Below are positions 1-7,066 of a stretch of DNA of 34,763 nucleotides, in pieces. The position numbers and the translations under genes were made by a program. This stretch comes from Prevotella sp. (GTDB taxonomy: Bacteria > Bacteroidota > Bacteroidia > Bacteroidales > Bacteroidaceae): the NCBI GenBank assembly GCA_016291005.1, contig JAEEVT010000010.1, positions 1-34,763 of the forward strand, read 5' to 3'. The notes beneath the pieces are model-generated. The model saw only the letters and a program-made list of their open reading frames with translations. It did not search any database and had not been told where the DNA came from. How positions within the stretch are numbered: position 1 is the stretch's first letter; the number at the start of each line of letters is the position of its first letter.

Positions 1-104
1 TATTCATGAAATCCTCGGCTGCTTAGGATGATGTAATATCGTCATTCCGTTATTGCGTCTTCTTTTATAGGGTCATCTTGTAATCCAGCCTTACGATTAA
101 CGAT

Positions 105-138
105 AAAAATTTGAGAGCGGCAAAATAGCCGCTCTCAA
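105..138 (-). terminator. intrinsic terminator downstream of aroC / candidate sRNA
   Basis: A perfect 11-bp stem (111-121 with 128-138) with a 6-nt loop is followed on the minus strand by A then T5 (110-105). The T-run lies only on the minus-strand exit side, so it acts leftward. It could end aroC transcripts as well as the candidate short RNA. Confidence 0.75.
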
Positions 139-202
139 CCAACACAAAAACTAAACTAGACTTAACTAATTTCTATTGGGAATTTCACAACCCCACAATA
201 GT
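105..202 (-). ncRNA. candidate small non-coding RNA, about 95-100 nt
   Basis: A well-formed Bacteroidetes promoter (208-238, minus strand) predicts a transcript starting near 202, and an 11-bp terminator hairpin followed by T5 predicts an end near 105. Between them on the minus strand I find no ATG-initiated reading frame. The 5' part can form a small hairpin pairing GGG with CCC across an A/T-rich loop. Seen directly: promoter, terminator and lack of an ORF. Inferred: that a discrete RNA is made. The hairpin could instead terminate aroC read-through, or be an attenuator for a gene beyond the left edge. I do not recognise it as a known RNA family. Confidence 0.35.
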
Positions 203-207
203 TGGTG

Positions 208-238
208 CAAAGATAGTGTAAAAGTTTTAAACTACAAT
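208..238 (-). promoter_or_regulatory. Bacteroidetes-type promoter, leftward
   Basis: On the minus strand ATTG (238-235), a 19-nt spacer and TAtcTTTG (215-208) match the Bacteroidetes sigma-ABfr consensus TTTG-N19/21-TAnnTTTG. Immediately upstream is an A-tract region (241-258) resembling an UP element. It fires away from aroC, towards a stretch with no visible ORF. Confidence 0.6.
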
Positions 239-276
239 GCTTTTTTTTGTTTTTTTTGCATCTTTATCCGAAAAAT

Positions 277-1371
277 CTATATTTTCGTCGTTTTTTGCAG
301 TAAATAATGGTCTAAAATGACCATTGCAGCCATCGCTTCCACCACAGGAACGGCTCTTGGTAGTACGCAAGGATCATGACGTCCGCGAGCTGTCAGCGTG
401 GTAGCTTGACCTTGAATGTCGACGGTTGGTTGCTCGCGTAACAGCGTTGCTACAGGTTTGAAGGCCACACGGAAGTAGATGTCCTGTCCGTTGGAGATGC
501 CTCCCTGTATGCCGCCGCTGTGGTTGCTGGCGGTAGGAAGCGTTGCGACGGCTTCGCTATTTCCCTGATGTGGGGGCAGGAAGATGTCATTCTGCTGGGA
601 ACCACGTTGGGTGACACAGGCAAAGCCGTCGCCGTATTCAAAGCCTTTGACGGCATTGATGCTCAGCATAGCAGCTCCTAAGGCTGCGTGTAACTTGTCG
701 GCCTCTGGTTCGCCAAGTCCTGGAGGACAGCCCTTTACGACGCCTGTAATAATACCACCTATGGTGTCGCCTTCGCCCTTCACCTCTTCTATCAGCCGTA
801 TCATCTCTACAGCTTTCGCCTCATCTGGGCAGCGAACGGCATTGGTCTCGGCCTTCGACAGGTCGTAGTGGTTGTAATCGTGCTCCAGCCGAATGTCGCC
901 GACCTGTGAGGTATAGGCCTGAATGGTGATATCCACCTGCTGGAGAGCCAATTTTGCTAAGGCGCCAGCCACACAGCGGCTGATGGTGATGCGAGCCGAT
1001 GAGCGTCCGCCTCCGCGATGATCGCGAACACCATATTTATAAAAATAGGTGTAGTCGGCATGCGAGGGTCGGAACACGTCGCGCATATTGTCGTAGTCAC
1101 TGGAGTGCTGGTTGGTGTTACGCACTATGAAGCCGATGGAACAGCCTGTCGACACGCCTTCGAAGACGCCACTCAGCAGTTCTACCTGGTCTTTTTCCTG
1201 ACGCGCTGTCGTGATTTTGCTCTGTCCAGGACGGCGACGGTTCAACTCGGCCTGAATGAAGTCTACGTCAATGGGTATACCTGCTGGCATACCGTCGATG
1301 ACACCTCCAATGGCCTCGCCGTGACTTTCACCGAAAGTCGTTAGTCTGAATATGTTGCCAAATGTGTTCAA
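277..1371 (-). CDS. aroC: chorismate synthase
   Basis: Chorismate synthase makes chorismate from 5-enolpyruvylshikimate-3-phosphate, the last shared step of aromatic biosynthesis, using reduced FMN. The 364-residue length is normal for the family. The three family signatures are visible: GESHG near residues 14-18 with the conserved His17, the central [13 protein letters not shown] block, and the C-terminal [12 protein letters not shown] block. The N-terminus ([18 protein letters not shown]) is the usual one, so the start is secure. It lies 39 bp downstream of slyD on the same strand with no promoter in between, so the two are probably cotranscribed. The other aromatic genes of this window sit about 17 kb away in a separate plus-strand operon. 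Confidence 0.97.
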   Translation of the reverse strand: MNTFGNIFRLTTFGESHGEAIGGVIDGMPAGIPIDVDFIQAELNRRRPGQSKITTARQEKDQVELLSGVFEGVSTGCSIGFIVRNTNQHSSDYDNMRDVFRPSHADYTYFYKYGVRDHRGGGRSSARITISRCVAGALAKLALQQVDITIQAYTSQVGDIRLEHDYNHYDLSKAETNAVRCPDEAKAVEMIRLIEEVKGEGDTIGGIITGVVKGCPPGLGEPEADKLHAALGAAMLSINAVKGFEYGDGFACVTQRGSQQNDIFLPPHQGNSEAVATLPTASNHSGGIQGGISNGQDIYFRVAFKPVATLLREQPTVDIQGQATTLTARGRHDPCVLPRAVPVVEAMAAMVILDHYLLQKTTKI

Positions 1372-1410
1372 CCTCTCCCTAAACCTTTTTAATCTTTAAT
1401 ATTCAATTTA

Positions 1411-2025
1411 TCAATGGCAATGTCCGCAGCCGCAGTGATCGTGGTTCTCGTGACCACAATGCTCGTGACCCTCGTGACCACAATGGTCTTCACAGCCGCC
1501 ACAGTCATCACAGCCACAGCCGCAACCGCCTGTCATGTGGGCAACCATGTGTTCAATCTCCTTATTCGTGGCTTCACGCGTCTCCAGCACGGAACCCTTG
1601 AAGTGCAGCGTCTCGCCTGCCAATGGATGGTTCAGGTCAACCTTAACCTTTTCTTCACCCACAGTCAGGACATGTCCGTAGAAATGGCGCCCTTCCTCGT
1701 TTTGCAAAGGGATAATAGCCCCTTCATAGATGTGCTCGTGGTCGAAATGGCCGTTAATGCAGAACATTTCACGGTCCAAGTCGAGCACATGCTCGTCCAT
1801 GTATTCGCCGTAGGCCTGTTCCTTAGGAATGGCAAACTCAAAGTTGTCACCCTGGTTCAGACCGACAACCTGCTGCTCGAAGGCATCGAGAGCTATGCCA
1901 AAGCCGGTAATAAACTGGAACGGCTTCTCGGCCGTAGCCTCTTCCATCATCTCGAGTCCTTTGTCGCCCTCCACGTAAAGCTGGTAGGCGATGGACATAA
2001 ACTTATTTTCTTTCTGATTCTCCAT
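1411..2025 (-). CDS. slyD: FKBP-type peptidyl-prolyl isomerase, SlyD-like
   Basis: A cytoplasmic prolyl isomerase/chaperone of the SlyD type. The FKBP part includes FITGFGIALDAFEQQV and the insert-in-flap region with AYGEYMDEHVLDLDREMF, both typical of SlyD. The last ~40 residues are very rich in His and Cys (repeated HCGHE and CGCGHCH-like motifs) and should bind metal; in E. coli SlyD the equivalent tail binds nickel. I chose ATG at 2025 (MENQKENK) because the frame upstream opens with a TTG lying inside the promoter -7 box; ATG at 1998 (MSIAYQLY) is a second option and is closest to the conserved domain start. aroC follows 39 bp downstream. The repetitive His/Cys codons also create a long spurious frame on the plus strand. 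Confidence 0.93.
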   Translation of the reverse strand: MENQKENKFMSIAYQLYVEGDKGLEMMEEATAEKPFQFITGFGIALDAFEQQVVGLNQGDNFEFAIPKEQAYGEYMDEHVLDLDREMFCINGHFDHEHIYEGAIIPLQNEEGRHFYGHVLTVGEEKVKVDLNHPLAGETLHFKGSVLETREATNKEIEHMVAHMTGGCGCGCDDCGGCEDHCGHEGHEHCGHENHDHCGCGHCH

Positions 2026-2052
2026 ATTGTCTGTCTTTTGTCGTTTGGCTGG

Positions 2053-2084
2053 CAAAGGTACGAAAACCTTGCCAAAACACCAAA
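2053..2084 (-). promoter_or_regulatory. promoter of slyD-aroC
   Basis: On the minus strand TTTG (2084-2081), a 20-nt spacer and TAccTTTG (2060-2053) match the Bacteroidetes consensus exactly. The predicted start is near 2047, leaving a ~20-nt leader before ATG 2025. Confidence 0.8.
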
Positions 2085-2173
2085 ATAATTAGTATTTATT
2101 ATTGGTTTCCAGACTCCAAAAGGGCTTCAAAAGGCCTTTTTGCAGTATTTTTATAGTGTGGAAAAGCCCTTGA

Positions 2174-2219
2174 TTTGACCTATGTCAACGATTCGGGGAA
2201 AATGTTGATGTGGGTCAAA
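2174..2219. promoter_or_regulatory. two tandem FNR/CRP-like palindromes
   Basis: Site 1 (2175-2188) is TTGAC-N4-GTCAA and site 2 (2205-2218) is TTGAT-N4-GTCAA. Their centres are exactly 30 bp apart, about three helical turns. The E. coli FNR consensus is TTGAT-N4-ATCAA, so these look like sites for a Crp/Fnr-family regulator. The outer arms also pair with each other, forming one larger 16-bp inverted repeat. The block lies between two divergent promoters and about 80 and 110 bp upstream of the start predicted for the gene at 2377, which fits an upstream activator. The regulator is not in this window. Confidence 0.5.
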
Positions 2220-2255
2220 AATGTGGCTGTGTTCGCAAACAAAATGCCAGAAAAA

Positions 2256-2286
2256 TTTGCTTGTCCAAAAAATCGCCGTAACTTTG
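2256..2286 (+). promoter_or_regulatory. promoter of the small exported protein gene
   Basis: TTTG (2256-2259), a 19-nt spacer and TAacTTTG (2279-2286) match the Bacteroidetes consensus. The transcript would carry a leader of roughly 85 nt, A-rich just before the ATG at 2377. Confidence 0.8.
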
Positions 2287-2376
2287 CACCGTCAAAACAG
2301 CAAGCGAGCTGGTTAAAAATGACAACAAAAGGATAACAAAAAGAGTATTAATTAAAGAAAAAGAAAGGGTAAGAAA

Positions 2377-2739
2377 ATGAAAAGATTGTTTATGGTAATG
2401 ATTGCTATGCTTAGCATGACAATGACTTTCGCAGAGAATGAGACCGCTTCAAACCTCAACACTACTGAGGCTTACAATTTGAAGGCAGTGAACATGAAGA
2501 AACTCGGAGAGGCGCTGAACCTGTCGAAAGACCAGGTAGAAAGCTTAGCAGAGATTCACAAGACCTTCAGCGCAGAGTTGCTGTTTGCTGCTCAGGCTAC
2601 TGGCGAAGAGCGTGAGAAAATGATGGATAAGGCCATCAAAAAGGATTTGGCCTACATGGACTACATCCTGAACGCTGACCAGTATCGCAAGTATGTGATG
2701 CTGCTGAACGTAACACTGATGAACCGTGGCCTGAAGTAA
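2377..2739 (+). CDS. small exported helical protein of unknown function
   Basis: This 120-residue protein begins with a signal peptide (residues 1-19, MKRLFMVMIAMLSMTMTFA, cleavage expected before Glu20). The mature part is charged and predicted mostly helical, with LNLSKDQVESLAEIHKTF and a long Lys/Glu/Met-rich second half. No Cys follows the signal, so it should be soluble in the periplasm. The helix-rich, Met-rich small periplasmic layout recalls Spy/CpxP-type proteins, but I see no diagnostic LTxxQ motif and make no family assignment. It is a single-gene unit with its own promoter and terminator. Two FNR/CRP-like palindromes upstream suggest control by oxygen, redox or carbon state. Confidence 0.85.
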   Translation: MKRLFMVMIAMLSMTMTFAENETASNLNTTEAYNLKAVNMKKLGEALNLSKDQVESLAEIHKTFSAELLFAAQATGEEREKMMDKAIKKDLAYMDYILNADQYRKYVMLLNVTLMNRGLK

Positions 2740-2769
2740 TAGTGAAAAACTTTAACAAATGATTATTGA

Positions 2770-2802
2770 GCCATCGCTGATTAAGCGGTGGCTTTTTCTT
2801 TT
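2770..2802 (+). terminator. intrinsic terminator
   Basis: A 9-bp stem with one G-T pair (2770-2778 with 2784-2792) and a 5-nt loop is followed by TTTTTCTTTT. It closes the single-gene unit at 2377-2739. Confidence 0.85.
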
Positions 2803-2860
2803 ACACTCGATTCTTTTTTCGATTCTTTTTATAAATAAGGTGATTTTTCCCTTGTTTTTA

Positions 2861-2892
2861 TTTGGTAAATTTGCAAAAAAGTTGTAATTTTG
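2861..2892 (+). promoter_or_regulatory. promoter of the polysaccharide operon
   Basis: TTTG (2861-2864), a 20-nt spacer and TAatTTTG (2885-2892) match the Bacteroidetes consensus. The leader to ATG 3002 would be about 100 nt. It is the only convincing promoter I see for the genes from 3002 to 11456. Confidence 0.8.
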
Positions 2893-3001
2893 CAGCCGTA
2901 TTCGGCGTTTTTTTCGTTGTTCTGGGTGGCTTTGTTCTGCGTAGAAAACAGGGAAGCGGCTGATATTTAGCGTATTAGAATAATAAAAACATTTAATATT
3001 T

Positions 3002-5590
3002 ATGTCTGACGAAAAGAAAATCAGCCTCGAAGAGCTCGGGGAAATTCTTGACGATGAGCAGCAACAGTCTGCGTTTAGTATTCAGAACCTTTTTGCCATG
3101 TTGATATTGAACTGGCAGTGGTTTTTATTGTCGCTCATCATTTTTATTAGTGCTGCGCTCATCTACTTGCGTTATGCTACTCCCACCTATCAGACTTCGG
3201 CAAAGATCCTCATCAAGGACGACCAAAGCACACGTCGCCGCAGTAACCAGATGTTGTCGAACATGCAGGACTTTGGTTTTTTGACCAATTCGACAGGTAT
3301 TGAGAACGAGGTGGAAATCATCAAGTCGAGTCTTTTGGCCCGTGAGGCTGTCAAGCGCCTGAAACTCTACACTGAGTATCGTAGCCAGGGACGAGTGACC
3401 CGTCAGCTCGTTTATAAGGGCCAGCCTTTCTCCGTCGATATTGACGAAGAGAGCCTGAACCGTTTCGACACCGAATTGCTGAACACGGTGACCTCTATCC
3501 AGATGGCTGTAAAATACGAGAAGGGAAAGTACAATGTCGACGGAAGGATCCTCAAGAACGGCCGTGAGGCTTTCATGTTCCAGAAGGTACTTAACCAGCT
3601 CCCCGCATCTATCCGTACTTCTGAAGGTACGTTGACGTTCACCAAGAATTCGGCATTGAAAGCGGTGAATAATCCCAAGGATTCTTTAAAGGCAGAGCAA
3701 GAAAAGGAGTATACCATGTTTATTTCTATCCGTCCTCCTATGCTCGTGGCCAAAGGCTATGTCGCCCGTCTTACCGTTGCGCCCACTTCGAAGATGACCT
3801 CTATTGCCGAACTGACCTTAGTCAATGAGAATGCCCTTCGTGGTATGGACTACCTGGCTGAGCTGGTGCATTGCTATAACGACCAGGCCAATGCCGACAA
3901 GAACGAGATTGCGTTGAAGACGGAAGAGTTCATCAACAAGCGTCTTGAAAAGATTGATAAGGAATTAGGTACTACTGAGAGTAATCTGGAGAGCTATAAG
4001 CGCCGAAATGCTGTGACGCAGCTGAATATGGATGCATCTCAATCGCTGGCCCAGAGCAGTCAGTATGAGACCCGTCTGGCTGAGGCTAACTCACAGATCC
4101 AGTTGCTGGACTACCTCCGCGAGTTTGTGGACAATCCCACAAACCAATATAAGATTATTCCCTCAAACGTCGGTATGACCGACCACGCTTCTACAGCACT
4201 TATTGCCAGCTACAACCAGACTGTTCAGGATCGTAACCGCCTGTTGAAGGCTGCCAGTGAGCAGGCTCCCCAGGTGCTTACCCTTACCTCTACGCTGGAC
4301 GAACTGCAGGGTTCTATCCGTACTGCCCTTTTGCAGGCCCGCCGTTCGGCAGACATTCAGCGTCAGGGTATCCAGAGCCAGTATTCCAAATATCAGGGAC
4401 GTATCGGCAGTACTCCTGAGCAGGAGCGTGTGCTGACGCAGATTGGTCGTCAGCAGGAGGTGAAGTCGGGTCTGTACCTGTTGCTGTTGCAGAAGCGTGA
4501 GGAGAACTCCATCTCGCTGGCTGCTACTGCCGACAAGGGTAAACTCATCGATGAGCCTCAGATGATGGGTAAGGTCAGTCCTAAGAGCGCTATCATCCTG
4601 TTGGTGGCTATCGTACTGGGTGGAGGTATCCCCTTCCTTATTATTTATGTCCTCCAGTTGTTGAGATTCCGCATCGAGGGTCATGACGATGTGGCTCGTC
4701 TGACTAAGTTGCCCATTGTGGCCGACGTACCTGTTGCCAGTGATACGGTGAAAGATTCTGCCGGCATCGTCGTTCAGGCCAACAAGAATAACCAGATTGA
4801 CGAGATATTCCGTGCGCTGCGTACCAATATCCAGTTCATGATGAAGGATGATGACAAGGTGATTCTCTTCACTTCATCTACTTCCGGCGAGGGTAAGACC
4901 TTCCTGGCTGCCAATCTGGCTGTGTCGTTTGCCCTGTTAGGAAAGAAGGTGATCCTCTGTGGTCTGGACATCCGTAAGCCTGCTTTGGGTCGTTTGTTCA
5001 ATATCACCGACCGTCAGCAAGGTGTTAGCACGCTGTTAACTAAGAGCACAGTGACTATTGCTGATCTCAACTCGCAGATCAACGCTTCGGGTGTCAACGA
5101 GAACCTCGACTTGCTGCTGGCAGGTCCTACGCCTCCTAACCCCACAGAGTTGCTGGCCCGTGAGAATCTGCATCAGATTATCGACCTGTTGCGCGAGGAG
5201 TATGACTACATCATTCTGGACACCGCTCCTGTTGGTCTGGTGACCGATACCTTAGAGATTGCCCGCTATGCCGACGTCAACTGCTACGTCTGCCGTGCCG
5301 ACTATACGCCGAAGACCAATATCGGACTGCTGAATACGCTGGCCGAAGAGGAGAAGCTTACCAATGCCTGCGTAGTGCTGAACGGTGTCGACATGTCGAA
5401 GAAGAAGTATGGCTACTACTACGGCTACGGAAGGTATGGCAAGTATGGTCGCTACGGTTACGGTCGTTACGGATATGGCCGTTACGGTTACGGCAAGTAC
5501 GGCTATGGCAACTATGGCAATTATGGCAACTACGGCAACTATGCCGACAGCCATTATGGCGATAAGAACGATAACTCTATTAAGAGATGA
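3002..5590 (+). CDS. polysaccharide chain-length regulator fused to BY-type tyrosine kinase (Wzc-like)
   Basis: An inner-membrane co-polymerase/tyrosine autokinase controlling capsule or exopolysaccharide chain length and export. The N-terminal Wzz domain starts with a membrane segment at about residues 34-52. A long periplasmic coiled-coil region follows, then a second membrane segment at about 525-548. The cytoplasmic kinase carries Walker A TSSTSGEGKT (Lys632), Walker A' CGLDIRKP (Asp656) and Walker B YIILDTAP (Asp740). The C-terminal tail (803-862) is extraordinarily Tyr-rich: 20 tyrosines alternating with Gly/Arg/Asn/Lys, far more than the 7 or so in E. coli Wzc. In the family these are autophosphorylation sites whose cycling controls oligomerisation. 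It overlaps the next gene by 4 bp (ATGA). Confidence 0.95.
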   Translation: MSDEKKISLEELGEILDDEQQQSAFSIQNLFAMLILNWQWFLLSLIIFISAALIYLRYATPTYQTSAKILIKDDQSTRRRSNQMLSNMQDFGFLTNSTGIENEVEIIKSSLLAREAVKRLKLYTEYRSQGRVTRQLVYKGQPFSVDIDEESLNRFDTELLNTVTSIQMAVKYEKGKYNVDGRILKNGREAFMFQKVLNQLPASIRTSEGTLTFTKNSALKAVNNPKDSLKAEQEKEYTMFISIRPPMLVAKGYVARLTVAPTSKMTSIAELTLVNENALRGMDYLAELVHCYNDQANADKNEIALKTEEFINKRLEKIDKELGTTESNLESYKRRNAVTQLNMDASQSLAQSSQYETRLAEANSQIQLLDYLREFVDNPTNQYKIIPSNVGMTDHASTALIASYNQTVQDRNRLLKAASEQAPQVLTLTSTLDELQGSIRTALLQARRSADIQRQGIQSQYSKYQGRIGSTPEQERVLTQIGRQQEVKSGLYLLLLQKREENSISLAATADKGKLIDEPQMMGKVSPKSAIILLVAIVLGGGIPFLIIYVLQLLRFRIEGHDDVARLTKLPIVADVPVASDTVKDSAGIVVQANKNNQIDEIFRALRTNIQFMMKDDDKVILFTSSTSGEGKTFLAANLAVSFALLGKKVILCGLDIRKPALGRLFNITDRQQGVSTLLTKSTVTIADLNSQINASGVNENLDLLLAGPTPPNPTELLARENLHQIIDLLREEYDYIILDTAPVGLVTDTLEIARYADVNCYVCRADYTPKTNIGLLNTLAEEEKLTNACVVLNGVDMSKKKYGYYYGYGRYGKYGRYGYGRYGYGRYGYGKYGYGNYGNYGNYGNYADSHYGDKNDNSIKR

Positions 5591-6018
5591 TTATTGCAGT
5601 AGATTTTGACGGTACCATCGTAGAACACAAGTATCCGGCTATCGGCGATGAGATACCTTTCGCCGTTGATACGCTGAAGATGCTTCGCCAGGACGGCCAT
5701 AGGATCATCCTGTGGAGTGTCCGTGAGGGTCAGCTCTTGGAAGACGCTGTTAACTGGTGTCGGGAGCGTGGGGTGGAGTTCTATGCTGTGAACCGCGACT
5801 ATCCTGAGGAGACGACGGACAACAATCCGCATTTCTCCAGGAAACTGAAGGTCGACGTGTTCATCGACGACCGCAATCTGGGCGGTCTGCCAGACTGGGG
5901 TACCATCTACCGCATGATCAAGCACCACCGCAAGTGGCACCATCTCATTGACGAGGCTGTGGCAGCCAGTCACGACTACCATGAACCTCCCCGCAAGAAG
6001 CGTTGGTGGCAGTTTTAG
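5587..6018 (+). CDS. HAD-superfamily hydrolase-like protein
   Basis: A 143-residue single-domain HAD protein. Motif I is VDFDGT, with Asp6 as likely nucleophile and Asp8 as acid/base. Ser44 in ILWSVREG is a motif II candidate, and the C-terminal acidic motif is FIDDRNLGG. No cap domain is present, so a phosphorylated macromolecule or sugar-phosphate are possible substrates. The ATG overlaps the stop of the Wzc-like kinase gene by 4 bp and the Wza-like gene follows 44 bp later, so it is translationally coupled within the export module. A role in dephosphorylating a precursor or the kinase tail is possible, but that is inference. The C-terminus is basic and aromatic (RKKRWWQF). Confidence 0.85.
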   Translation: MIIAVDFDGTIVEHKYPAIGDEIPFAVDTLKMLRQDGHRIILWSVREGQLLEDAVNWCRERGVEFYAVNRDYPEETTDNNPHFSRKLKVDVFIDDRNLGGLPDWGTIYRMIKHHRKWHHLIDEAVAASHDYHEPPRKKRWWQF

Positions 6019-6062
6019 CCAAGCTGCAAAAACAAGAAGAGAAAACAAAAAAGAAAAATAAT

Positions 6063-6857
6063 ATGAAACTGAAGAATCTTTATGTTATTGCCTTGATGGC
6101 AGCCCTGCTGTCTTCGTGTGGCAGTGTGAAGAATGTCGCCTATCTGCAGAATAGCGACGAAGTAGATTTGGCGCTTTCGCGTGTATTGTATGATGCTCGC
6201 ATCATGCCGAAAGACCAGTTGACGATTACCGTCAGTACCAGTAACGATGCTGCTGCTGCGCCCTTCAACCTGACAGTGCCGACACCGTATACGGTAACGA
6301 GCCGATCTACCTACTCGCAGCCCATGCTGCAGTCCTACCTTGTAGATAACGACGGATATATCAATTTCCCCGTCATTGGTGCCCTCCACGTAGCTGGTCT
6401 GACCAAATCTGAGTGTGAGAAGCTGATTCTGGGTAAGGTTCGTCCCTATATGGCTGAAACCGAGAATCCCATCGTTACTGTCCGCATGTCGAGTTACTCC
6501 ATCAGTGTGCTGGGCGAGGTGAATCGTCCGGGCAGCTATCAGGTAGGCCGTGAGAAGATTTCCATCCTCGAGGCTCTGGCTCAGGCTGGTGACTTGACCA
6601 TCTACGGTGTTCGTGACAAGGTGAAACTTATCCGTGAGGATGCCAATGGTCAGAAAGACATCCAAGTATTGAACCTCAATGATGCCAATCTCATCAATTC
6701 ACCTTATTATTATTTACAGCAGAACGACATTGTCTATGTAGAGCCTAATACGGTGAAAGCTCGCAACTCCAGTATTGGTGCTTCGACGACGCTTTGGTTT
6801 ACCGCTACCAGCATTCTTATTTCTTTGACTTCATTATTATATAATGTATTAAAGTAA
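6063..6857 (+). CDS. polysaccharide export lipoprotein, Wza-like
   Basis: An outer-membrane polysaccharide exporter subunit. I chose ATG 6063 rather than the longer frame because MKLKNLYVIALMAALLSSC is a lipoprotein signal with the modified Cys at residue 19. The Poly_export domain (about 45-140; RIMPKDQLTITV, GYINFPVIGALHVAGLT) is followed by one SLBB-type domain (SVLGEVNRPGSYQV). A C-terminal hydrophobic helix near residues 240-260 may insert in the outer membrane as in Wza. At 264 residues it is shorter than E. coli Wza (about 380) but normal for Bacteroidetes. It should work with the Wzc-like kinase encoded two genes upstream. Confidence 0.95.
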   Translation: MKLKNLYVIALMAALLSSCGSVKNVAYLQNSDEVDLALSRVLYDARIMPKDQLTITVSTSNDAAAAPFNLTVPTPYTVTSRSTYSQPMLQSYLVDNDGYINFPVIGALHVAGLTKSECEKLILGKVRPYMAETENPIVTVRMSSYSISVLGEVNRPGSYQVGREKISILEALAQAGDLTIYGVRDKVKLIREDANGQKDIQVLNLNDANLINSPYYYLQQNDIVYVEPNTVKARNSSIGASTTLWFTATSILISLTSLLYNVLK

Positions 6858-6859
6858 TA

Positions 6860-7048
6860 ATGGCAGAACAACAACATCATCATCACCACCACCATCATCA
6901 TAAGCCGGACGGCGCAACTTTGTTCAAGCGCAAGAGTCTGGCTTGGATTAAGCGGCGCAAGGTCATAGAACGTGTGCTGAAGAAGGCACTTTTCGTTATC
7001 GCTGTCATTATGGTTATTGCAGTTATTGTGGTGTACACTTTACTTTAA
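6860..7048 (+). CDS. small polyhistidine single-pass membrane protein
   Basis: A 62-residue protein starting 2 bp after the stop of the Wza-like gene and 18 bp before the UDP-sugar dehydrogenase gene, so it belongs to the operon. The N-terminus holds nine consecutive histidines (residues 6-14) encoded by mixed CAT and CAC codons. A strongly basic stretch (KRKSLAWIKRRKVIERVLKK) follows, then one membrane helix (about 44-61) ending the protein. Positive-inside topology puts the His tract in the cytoplasm. I do not recognise the family. The tract could bind Zn, Ni or Cu, or the protein could be a small accessory of the export complex; both are guesses. Confidence 0.75.
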   Translation: MAEQQHHHHHHHHHKPDGATLFKRKSLAWIKRRKVIERVLKKALFVIAVIMVIAVIVVYTLL

Positions 7049-7066
7049 ACTTATTATTGTTTATTC

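Noticed and set aside
1..104. Possible end of a gene at the left edge
   Set aside because: All frames meet stops within about 30 bases and no frame gives a recognisable protein end, so nothing can be supported.
1414..2088. A 224-codon plus-strand frame opposite slyD
   Set aside because: Its Val/Thr/Ala-rich start is the reverse of the His/Cys codon repeats of SlyD, and it spans the slyD promoter. No independent signal supports it.
2895..2914. GCCG-TATT-CGGC hairpin followed by T7, an attenuator candidate for the polysaccharide operon
   Set aside because: The stem is only 4 bp and begins at or before the predicted transcription start, so the RNA would not contain the complete hairpin.
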